A stretch of DNA of 64,000 nt. Origin: Hydrangea macrophylla. Lineage: Eukaryota; Streptophyta; Magnoliopsida; Cornales; Hydrangeaceae. Below the pieces are notes generated by a model that searched no databases, was not told where the DNA came from, and saw only the letters and a program-made list of their open reading frames with translations. This document shows, in pieces, positions 57,101 to 64,000 of this stretch (position 1 is its first letter; each line of letters begins with the position of its first letter). The DNA lies in assembly GCA_033977485.1 (NCBI GenBank), contig CM066993.1:69852864-69916863 (forward strand). The letters run 5' to 3'. The translations under genes were made by a program, and so were the position numbers.

Positions 57101-57369
57101 GTGGGGCTAAATACACCACCCTTTACTTACAAATTTTTCATCTTTTAACACTACACTACACTACAGGGTGGTGTATTTAGCAAAAAAGGTGGTGTATTTA
57201 GCCCCCACCTTGAGCTCTCATATAATTGATGGAAATGCATGGAGAACTCAGTCAGTTTAAGACAATGCTTTGTAGGGTAGAATAAATTTTTTTTGGGTCT
57301 AATTGCCTTTTTGATCCTTTGCAGGTACTCATACAAATTGAAGACTTTCTACGAGGCAAAACCATTTGA
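49339..57369 (+). CDS. SK: Shikimate kinase, chloroplast
   Basis: Ten coding exons: 49339-49555, 51713-51771, 53125-53179, 53258-53330, 53905-53992, 55240-55322, 55438-55567, 55904-55982, 56929-56993 and 57325-57369. They sum to 894 nt (297 residues) with all phases matching. The first exon is Ser/Arg-rich and acid-poor at its start, a chloroplast transit peptide. The core has Walker A ([11 protein letters not shown]), the shikimate-binding Asp and Arg (FVDSDKHVE; FFRYFESEAL), GGGAV, and the lid region ([13 protein letters not shown]). The enzyme phosphorylates shikimate at the 3-OH with ATP in the pre-chorismate pathway of plastids. The donor of intron 9 (GAG|GTTCTT) is weak. Introns are long and hold a TRIM-like element and several MITEs, without harming the exons. 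Usual plant SK length is about 280-300 residues. Confidence 0.95.
49655..49790. mobile_element. Degraded MITE, intron 1 of shikimate kinase
   Basis: GGGCACTTCTTGTGTGCGGA, GTTTCAGTCACTGAATC and TACAATACCCTTAATGAAAACTGA match, in opposite orientation, parts of the MITE at 49993-50155. Confidence 0.6.
49993..50155. mobile_element. MITE with inverted termini, intron 1
   Basis: GCTTCTTGTGCGGA, GTCCGCAACTT and CTGTTTCAGCC at the left pair with GGCTGAAAACAG, AAGTTGCGGAC and TGCACAAGAAGC at the right. Confidence 0.75.
50174..50366. mobile_element. MITE-like foldback, intron 1
   Basis: Left GGGGAATGCTAAACTACAACA and right TGTTGTAGGTTAGCAGCCCC are inverted copies. The interior has palindromic AGCGACGAAATTTTTTGTTGCT. 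Confidence 0.7.
51030..51345. repeat. Tandem repeat, about 85-bp unit, four copies, intron 1
   Basis: Each unit holds ATTCAAATTGTGAAGTGCTC, then GTACCCCACAGAAAT, then AATTGAACTCCAATTTTTGA. A fifth, diverged copy sits at about 50447-50525, separated by sequence rich in CGATTCACGATTC words. Confidence 0.85.
51468..51521. repeat. (CT)n microsatellite, intron 1
   Basis: About 50 bp of CT dinucleotides; the Leu-Ser ORF across it is an artefact. Confidence 0.93.
51818..52950 (+). mobile_element. TRIM-like small LTR element, intron 2 of shikimate kinase
   Basis: Direct repeats of about 228 bp (51818-52045) and 215 bp (52736-52950) start TGTTGGAGATATTATTTGAT and end TTTCTTCT. Right after the first is TGGTATCAGAGC (52046-52057), a Met-tRNA primer-binding site. 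Before the second is a purine tract (TTGCGGGGGAGTG). Flanks ACATA and ATATA may be a diverged TSD. The interior carries a minisatellite (52140-52350, units with GCCCCAAGGGCATTGTCAAGC-like words) and no gag or pol. Confidence 0.8.
54081..54134. repeat. Compound (CT)n(CA)n microsatellite, intron 5
   Basis: A CT run followed directly by a CA run. Confidence 0.93.
55613..55853. mobile_element. MITE, intron 7, related to the one at 12121
   Basis: Left AGGCTCAGTTTGGTTCATGGAT and right AATCCAACCAAACAAAGCCT. The TTTGGTTCATGGAT word is shared with the MITE in the CstF64-like gene. Confidence 0.65.
56090..56435. mobile_element. MITE-like foldback rich in GGAAGG, intron 8
   Basis: Left GCTATGTTTAGTAGGAAGG and right CCCTTCCCTTGTACCAAACATAATG are imperfect inverted ends. 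Purine-rich left and pyrimidine-rich right halves can pair. Confidence 0.6.
57097..57213. mobile_element. Small foldback, intron 9
   Basis: GGTGGGGCTAAATACACCACC and GGTGGTGTATTTAGCCCCCACC are inverted copies about 115 bp apart end to end. Confidence 0.75.
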
Positions 57370-58422
57370 AGTTTCTTGAACTATCCGTACTCCTAATTCT
57401 TTGTGTGTCCGTAAACGTGTATTTGTGATTATTTATGTTCATTGCCCAGTCCAGGTGAAGAGCCAAAGTATGAGTATCTTCACCAGGTTTGTTAACTATG
57501 TATAATGAGAGGGCTCTCCCTATATGCCATGCACCAATTTGTTTCTATACTATGTGCACTGTGCCATCTTCAGTTAGATGGAGGTTGTTTTGTAGACTGT
57601 GACTTGTAAATCAAACAGAAAATCATTAGTTACTTGCGGTTGCAATTTAAATATGCAAGCGACAAACTTGATCAATAGGTACTTATTGTTGTAATTTACA
57701 TATACAAGCATCAAACTTGAGTTCTCTTTTTCTTTTTGGTGTTTGAATTCATTGTGATTTGTCTTGAAAAAAAGAGATGAAATTAAAGAGTACTTGATGT
57801 GGGTACATCAGGATGCTCGATTTGAGAGACTGAAATAGCACGGTAGAAGAGAACAGTTCAGCACATTCCCTTTATATATATATATATATAGGGGAAGGGG
57901 AATGTTCGAACATAGAATCTGAATACACAAGAGGGCTCTAAGTATCAGCCCTTTGTCACTTGGGCTATGAGTCCTAGTCACTTCAGCACATTCCCTTAAG
58001 TACTTGTGTGTGAAGTTTTAAAATGCTATTGGTCCACTTATGTGCCAAGTAGATACCACTTGTGTGCATGTATCAATCATACCTCAAAACTATATGGAAA
58101 GTACCTAAGACTTCTCATGTAGAAAATTATTTAGTAGTATAGTCAGCTTGCAGAATTTCATGACATGCCAGTGGAAAAGACGGTCGGCAGACCTCTTTGT
58201 AGTACAACAGTAGAAACAAGACCATAATAGCTACTAAAACAACATGAATAATGCTATGCCTCCCAAGATTTGCATCTCAAATGCTTTTCAAATACATGTG
58301 ACAGTGGGTCCGCCTAATTTTGATTGAAGGATGTTGAAATGTCGATGGTCTCACTATCACTTGTATTTGGAAAACATAGCATTACTCAAAAAAAACATTT
58401 ATACTCGGTTTTTCCTGGGTTT
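57370..58422. other. 3' flank of shikimate kinase
   Basis: The beginning is probably 3' UTR. The remainder is AT-rich with a (TA)n run at 57874-57890. A duplicated word (TTGTAATTTA(C/A)ATAT(A/G)CAAGC) occurs at 57640-57660 and 57690-57710. No gene was found. Confidence 0.5.
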
Positions 58423-58437
58423 AACGAGGAACCGGAA

Positions 58438-61400
58438 ACCAAACCAAACCAAACCAAACCAAGCCTTGTGTCCCAATCAATTGGGGTCGGCTGTATGAAT
58501 CCTTTTCCTCCATTCTGCACGATCAAGAGCTATATGCTCATTTAAATTATATAAATTCATATCTTGTTGCACCACATATTCCCAAGTCAGTCTAGGTCTG
58601 CCTCTCCCCCTAGCCATTCCAGGCACTACGATCTTATCACTCTTTCGCACAGGTGCATCTACAGGTCTTCGTTGCACATGGCCGAACCATCTAAGTCTAT
58701 TCTCCCTCAACTTATCCTCAATATGTGTCACTCCTAAAGTCTCTCGGATGTACTCATTTCTAATTCTATCTTTCCTAGTCTTACCACACATCCATCTTAG
58801 CATCCTCATCTCCGCTACACTCACTTTGCTAATGTGTTGTTTCTTAGTTGCCCAACACTCTGTCCCGTAGAGCATAGCTGGCCTAATAGCTGTCCTATAA
58901 AATTTTCCTTTCAATTTTGCTGGTATTCTCCGATCACATAATACTCCAGAAGCACTCCTCCACTTAAGCCAGCCCACTTTAATTCTATGGGTCACGTCAT
59001 CCCCAATCTCTCCGTCTCTACTGATCATTGAACCTAGATAGCGAAAGTGTTCCCTCTTTGGGATCTCCTGATCTTCGATCTTCACTGCTTCGTTGTCTCT
59101 ACTTCCACTGTTGCTAAAAGTACATTCCATGTATTCTGTTTTCGTCCTACTTATCTTTAGCCCCTTAGTCTCCAGTGCTTCTCTCCAAGCTTCTAATTTA
59201 GTGTTGAGTCCCCTTTTAGTCTCATCAACCAAGACAATATCATCTGCGAACAACATACACCATGGGACCTCATCTTGAATGTGTCTAGTCAATTCATCCA
59301 TAATTAGGGCGAACAAATAAGGGCTCAAGGCCGACCCCTGGTGCAGGCCTACAGTAATTGGGAATTCGCTGGTTTCTCCGGCTGGTGATCTAATTGTAGT
59401 AACCGCTTCATCATACATATCCTTCACCACGTCAATATAACCCTTGGTCACTCCTTTCTTCTCTAGCACCCACCAAATTAAATCTCTAGGCACTCTATCA
59501 TAAGCTTTCTCTAAATCAATAAAAACCATATGAAGATCTTTTTTCTTCTCTCTATACTTTTCCATTAGTCTTCTAAGTAAATAAATTGCTTCCATAGTTG
59601 ATCTCCCAGGCATAAATCCAAACTGATTTTCTGACACTGATGTTGCGCCTCTCAAGCGATGCTCCATCACTCTCTCCCATAGCTTCATAGTATGGCTCAT
59701 CAACTTAATACCTCTATAGTTGTTGCATTGTTGTACATCTCCTTTACTCTTATATATAGGCACTAGGATGCTCTTCCTCCACTCATCAGGCATTTTTCTA
59801 GTCATTAAAATCCTATTAAAAATTTTTGTAAGCCAAGATGCCCCCACATCTCCCAAGCATTTCCAAACCTCAATGGGGATCCCATCTGGTCCTAAGGCCT
59901 TGTTGGGTTTCATCTTCTTCAAAGCAAATTCCACCTCAAACTTCCTTATTCTCCGATAGAATCTGTATTCTCTAGTTTCATCGTAACTTCCAGTTTCTTC
60001 TTCCATTGTGTTATCCATATGTTTTTCATTCAGCAACTTCTCAAAATAGCTCTTCCACCTTTCCTTAATCTCTTCGTCGTTCACTAATACCCTAGAGTCA
60101 GCGTTTTTTATACACTTAACCTGATTAATGTCCCTTGTTTTCCTTTCTCTCGACTTAGCAAGCTTATAAATACATTTTTCTCCCTCTCTAGTGTCTAGTT
60201 TGGTGTAGAAGGCGTCATAGGCTTCCATTTTAGCAACTCTAACTGTCCTTTTAACCTCCTTATTTGCACATTTATAGCTTTTGAAGTGTTCCTCACTTCT
60301 ATCATTTTGCCACTTCTTAAAGCAATCCTTTTTGGTTTTTACTGCAGCTTTTACCTCTTCATTCCACCACCAAGTATCTTTAGAAGCTAACCCTCTTCCC
60401 TTCGACTCTCCGAGGACCTCCTTCGATATTCTCGTGATGCACCCTGCCATTCTATCCCACATAGTATTGCTTCCATCTTCCAAATTCCAAGGTGCTTCTG
60501 TATACATTCTCTCTTGGAATATTGCTAGTTTCTCGCCTTTAAGGTTCCACCACCTAGTTCGCGGGTTTATAGGGTCTTTTCTAGTACGACATTGTCCTTT
60601 TATATGGATATCTAAAATAGTAAGTCTATGTTGAGATGTTAAACTCTCTCCTGGGATGACTTTACAGTCTTTACATGCTAAGCGGTCTGCCTTTCTCACA
60701 AGGAACAAATCGATCTGGCTTCTATTAGATCCACTCTTAAAGGTTATCAAGTGTTCTTCCCTCTTTTTGAAACAGGTGTTTGCTACTACAAGATCATATG
60801 CTACTGCAAAATCTAAAATACTCACCCCTGCCTCATTCTGATCTCCAAAACCATACCCCCCATGCACCCTCTCATATCCAGTTCTATCTTTGCCTACATG
60901 GCCATTAAAATCTCCACCTACAATTATCTTCTCTCCTCCCGGTATTTCTTGCATTAAGGCGTCCAACTCATCCCAGAATTGTCTTTTAGTGTGATCATCC
61001 AATCCTACTTGGGGCGCGTATGCACTAATCACATTAATTATATCCACTCCAACTACCAGTTTGATAAGCAATATTCTGTCTCCTTTCCTCGTGACTGTCA
61101 CAACTTTATCCTTGAGGTTCTTGTCAACCACGATTCCGACACCATTTCTATGCCTATCTTTCCCTGTATAGAATATCTTATACCCGGTATTTTCTACCTC
61201 CTTAGCTTTCTCTCCAACCCACTTTGTTTCTTGTAAACATACTACATTAACCTTCCTTCTAATCATAGTGTCTACTAGTTCCATAGCTTTACCTGTTAAG
61301 GTTCCTATATTCCAAGTTGCTAACCTAAGCCTATAGTTCTGGACTAGCTTCTTTACCCGCGGTGGCCCAGATGAGCGCGGGAACCCTTGCTTATTTAACA

Positions 61401-61554
61401 CCGCACCCGGGCGTCGATGCGGCGCCCCTTGCACATTTTTCGAAACACCCGAAGGCAGGCGCAACGCGTCGCTTAAAGGGAACGCCCTAGCATTTACACG
61501 TATTTTCATATTTGGATTCATATCATAAGGATCCGACGGTTACCCTAAACCCTA
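58438..61554 (-). mobile_element. Full-length RTE-type LINE
   Basis: Flanked by the exact 15-bp word AACGAGGAACCGGAA at 58423-58437 and 61555-61569. Reading on the minus strand, a short 5' UTR (TTTAGGGTTTAGGGTAACC) leads to one long ORF and a very short 3' end with CCCAATTGATTGGG followed by tandem TTGGT units, the simple-repeat tail usual in plant RTE elements instead of poly-A. All parts are present and the ORF is open. Confidence 0.93.
58477..61521 (-). CDS. RTE-type LINE protein: endonuclease plus reverse transcriptase
   Basis: 1014 residues, uninterrupted. After about 65 N-terminal residues comes the apurinic-type endonuclease: [35 protein letters not shown] and SQHRL, the usual catalytic blocks. 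Then a linker, and the reverse transcriptase from about residue 520: [65 protein letters not shown] and the catalytic FADD at about 757-760. The C-terminus has [12 protein letters not shown] and a basic GRGRPRLTW motif typical of RTE-like plant elements. There is no separate ORF1, as expected for RTE. I see no broken motif, so the protein may be active. The first ATG (61521) is 33 bases inside the 5' end. Confidence 0.93.
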   Translation of the reverse strand: MNPNMKIRVNARAFPLSDALRLPSGVSKNVQGAPHRRPGAVLNKQGFPRSSGPPRVKKLVQNYRLRLATWNIGTLTGKAMELVDTMIRRKVNVVCLQETKWVGEKAKEVENTGYKIFYTGKDRHRNGVGIVVDKNLKDKVVTVTRKGDRILLIKLVVGVDIINVISAYAPQVGLDDHTKRQFWDELDALMQEIPGGEKIIVGGDFNGHVGKDRTGYERVHGGYGFGDQNEAGVSILDFAVAYDLVVANTCFKKREEHLITFKSGSNRSQIDLFLVRKADRLACKDCKVIPGESLTSQHRLTILDIHIKGQCRTRKDPINPRTRWWNLKGEKLAIFQERMYTEAPWNLEDGSNTMWDRMAGCITRISKEVLGESKGRGLASKDTWWWNEEVKAAVKTKKDCFKKWQNDRSEEHFKSYKCANKEVKRTVRVAKMEAYDAFYTKLDTREGEKCIYKLAKSRERKTRDINQVKCIKNADSRVLVNDEEIKERWKSYFEKLLNEKHMDNTMEEETGSYDETREYRFYRRIRKFEVEFALKKMKPNKALGPDGIPIEVWKCLGDVGASWLTKIFNRILMTRKMPDEWRKSILVPIYKSKGDVQQCNNYRGIKLMSHTMKLWERVMEHRLRGATSVSENQFGFMPGRSTMEAIYLLRRLMEKYREKKKDLHMVFIDLEKAYDRVPRDLIWWVLEKKGVTKGYIDVVKDMYDEAVTTIRSPAGETSEFPITVGLHQGSALSPYLFALIMDELTRHIQDEVPWCMLFADDIVLVDETKRGLNTKLEAWREALETKGLKISRTKTEYMECTFSNSGSRDNEAVKIEDQEIPKREHFRYLGSMISRDGEIGDDVTHRIKVGWLKWRSASGVLCDRRIPAKLKGKFYRTAIRPAMLYGTECWATKKQHISKVSVAEMRMLRWMCGKTRKDRIRNEYIRETLGVTHIEDKLRENRLRWFGHVQRRPVDAPVRKSDKIVVPGMARGRGRPRLTWEYVVQQDMNLYNLNEHIALDRAEWRKRIHTADPN

Positions 61555-61569
61555 AACGAGGAACCGGAA

Positions 61570-62174
61570 GAAAAAAAAAAATTCATTTTTCCTTTTGACA
61601 GCAATATAGAAAACAGTGCAGAAATATAATAGTTTTTCTATGAATGTTGATGGATTAAATTTCCACGCTCCCATGTCGCTCAAAATCTTAAAACTCTGTA
61701 ATTGCTTCAATGCACTACTGTCAAATCCAACATATGTTCAGACAGAAAACGAACTATGGCTCTCGAAGGCTATTATATCTAATTCCACAATCAGATCATT
61801 CATTGCTATAAGCCTTAGCCTTTGGAGTGCTTATTTCGAAAAGTTTGAAATGATGAACAATGTATACATACATTAAACATATAACACTTCCAAGTATGTT
61901 CAGACACAGATGAGCTAATCATAAGAAATGATCATCTGGTGACACTGAGCTTTGCCCAATGTTCATATTGAAGTTGTATACATTATCAGTTATCACCACC
62001 ACATTTCCCCTATGAAATAAAAAAGAAAAAATGAAAGAGGAAAAGAAAGAAAAGGCCTTGCTATCACAATCTCTCTCTTTCATGTGGTAAATCTCAAAAT
62101 TGCAGTAACATTCGTATAAGAGATAAAAAATAATTGAGGCATTACATTCAGCAGAAGATTTAATGAGATGGGTC
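61570..62174. other. Short spacer and 3' UTR of the minus-strand gene
   Basis: AT-rich. The right part is likely 3' UTR of the gene ending at 62175. No other coding signal. Confidence 0.5.
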
Positions 62175-62832
62175 TCATAGGAAAACCCTCCGTATTGTCC
62201 TCGCAGCAGCACGGGAAACCAACTTTCTAGCCAAATCAGCAGGCAAACGAAGCAACTCTTGTTGCAACTCTGGAGGGAGCTGTGAAATAAAATTAGGGAA
62301 ATTTTTACTCAAGAACGATATATAGTTGGAGTCTCCACATGCAAAAAGCATCTAGAATAAAGTACACCAATAAATAGAGATTTATGAAACTTCGTTAAGA
62401 TAATGTATTTCTTTCAGAATAAAAAATATCGATAAGTTGGATATGTTAAAAGGGTGAAATTGATTAGGATGCAACTAGGGTTGGCTCACCCAATTAGGAT
62501 AACCACTGCAAATGTTTTAGCTCCAATTATTTGAAATAGGATCTGCTTTCGGCTGTACAATCACGAGATTGCACTAGAATTGGTGTAATACATGGGGCAA
62601 AACAATCGACTCCGAGTGCACACTTGTATTAATCGTCTTAATTTACACAACTTGCATAGTAATAAAAGATGAATAGCCTTAGCATGAAAAATGTATATAA
62701 CTAGATTCTTACCTCAGGAATGACAGAAAGGAGGGGTAGTACTCTCTGAACAGATGCAAATTGATTTAGGACACGTGATGCTTCCTCTGAATTCGTCCTC
62801 CGATTCTCGTATGGTCTCTCCTCTTTAACTCC
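62175..62832 (-). CDS. C-terminal exons of an unidentified gene
   Basis: Two exons on the minus strand: 62832-62713 (40 codons) and 62279-62175 (34 codons plus TGA), joined in phase 0 with a good acceptor (TTATTTCACAG) and donor (GAG|GTAAG). The first encodes KEERPYENRRTNSEEASRVL then a hydrophobic RVLPLLSVIPE. The second starts LPPELQQELLRLPADLARKL and ends RTIRRVFL. The pattern (Pro-Pro-Glu-Leu-Gln-Gln helices, basic C-terminus) looks like a genuine helical protein end. A plastid ABC1/ADCK-like kinase tail crossed my mind but I cannot support it. Upstream exons must lie beyond the window or in 62833-64000, where I could not recognise them. Confidence 0.65.
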
Positions 62833-64000
62833 CTACAGAAAAATATGTAAGGAGTCAACATTCTCAACTTTTCCTTTTTTCGACATGGTTTCAACTAAAA
62901 CTAAAAGTGCTTTTTTTAAGTAGCTTCTGTTTTTACAGGAACGTCTCGTTGGTAAAACTTATACTGGAAAAATATAATCTTAAGAGTACACTTTATTCTC
63001 AGTTGATAAAAGTACAATAAGCAATATCATGGCCATTGTTGGATAATGCAATCAAACCTTACAGATCACATGTTACTTGACCAATGACAGTTCCAGTAAG
63101 TTGACAATTGAAGAACAAAATCTTCCCTTTATGTTGTGAAAAAAGGATAGATTTCCGGATATTACGGTAAGAACTCGTAATTCACCTATCATGATACTGC
63201 AATTTCAATGGGGTTAGACTGGTTAGTAGAATTTCTCTTGACTGATAATTCCATGAGTCATATGACCCTTTTTGTATTTAAGTTTTCCATTTCTTTTTTA
63301 TCTAACATCTTAGTGAAATTAAACACACTAGCAACCCATGTGCATAAGTTCAGCCTTAACTGCTCCATGACATGAACTTGAAACATTGACTATAACCAAA
63401 TTAGTTTCGAGAATGGAAGCATTCAGTAAATGATTTGGACAGTAGTTTGTATGTGAATTCAAACAAACTTTTGCCCCAACATCTTACAATTAACTATTAT
63501 TTACAATAGGAATTTTTTTCTCCAAACATAGGGATTCCACACAAGTCCTACAGAGAAAATTCTGGAACAGTCAAAATTTATGAGCTCCTAGCTTTTGCTT
63601 GAATAAGATCAAGTTCAACATAAACAGTTTGTCACATTCCTTCTTATATGGGAATGATAAACAAATTTAAAACTACATATATCTGGAGAGACCAAACAGT
63701 AACCGAAGGAACCAACCAAGTCTCCTAATAGTCAAATCACATGCATGCTCTGGTGCGGAGAGTTCGGCAATTTTTCCAAAAGTAAGGGTGTGGGTGCGGC
63801 GGGTACTATTACAAAATATTAAAAATACATTTTATATATTACTATACATGAATTATTCATTCTACCATTTCATCCTCTCGTTTTCACTTTTTTTTTTCCC
63901 AATTAAGCCACAAATAATAGTTTACAAGCAAAAAAATCATCATAAACAATTAAACATAAAAGGCTACTTAGGCAAGAAAGTAATATCACAAAGCTAGCCA
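62833..64000. other. Probable intron of the minus-strand gene
   Basis: AT-rich, no exon recognised on either strand. Short ORFs here show no family features. Confidence 0.45.

Noticed and set aside
1..64000. tRNA or rRNA genes
   Set aside because: No intact cloverleaf or rRNA sequence was seen; the tRNA-like boxes at 9541 and about 5500 are decayed SINE-type.

Overview
This is nuclear DNA of a flowering plant, most likely a woody eudicot (species not determinable here). The evidence is multi-exon genes with GT-AG introns, a chloroplast-targeted shikimate kinase, a plant-specific NAC factor, and intergenic space dominated by nested LTR retrotransposons, MULE, MITE, LINE and SINE-like elements.

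Host genes. (1) 1-3589, + strand: 3' part of a membrane-tethered NAC transcription factor (NTL/ANAC017 type); its first exon(s) lie left of the window. (2) 10573-17478, + strand: complete gene for a CstF64-like cleavage stimulation factor subunit (RRM, hinge, C-terminal domain), preceded by a 16-residue basic upstream ORF. (3) 49339-57369, + strand: chloroplast shikimate kinase with ten coding exons totalling 894 nt (297 residues). (4) 62175-62832, - strand: last two coding exons of a gene I cannot name, continuing beyond the right edge.

Mobile DNA. The core of the window, 23058-41166, is one Mutator-like element (MULE) with roughly 280-310 bp terminal inverted repeats and an exact 9-bp target duplication (AATACTAAT). 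It was about 5.05 kb before two LTR retrotransposons landed in it. Inside are a FAR1/FRS-type transposase gene on the + strand, now broken, and, facing it, a small gene for a GRF zinc-finger protein with a coiled coil and a C-terminal membrane segment. Each TIR carries the same leader and splice donor, so each gene seems to start in one TIR and the two are transcribed towards each other. This is the layout of MuDR (mudrA/mudrB), but with unrelated genes. It is the best candidate for a little-described system here.

The nested elements are a 2.5-kb LTR element with only 222 bp between its LTRs (25258-27758), inside the transposase gene, and a full-length, apparently intact Tekay-like Ty3/gypsy chromovirus (29877-40424), in the presumed intron of the GRF gene. 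The latter has LTRs of identical length, a perfect TSD, an extra acidic ORF before gag-pol, and 17 copies per LTR of the palindrome CAATCGATTG. Other elements are a 5'-truncated Ty3/gypsy element on the - strand (42931-47920) inserted in a LINE fragment, a full-length RTE-type LINE with an intact 1014-codon ORF and 15-bp TSD (58438-61554), a TRIM-like element in a shikimate kinase intron (51818-52950), a large foldback element (18739-22970) and many MITEs. Gene-poor stretches are AT-rich with microsatellites and foldback repeats.
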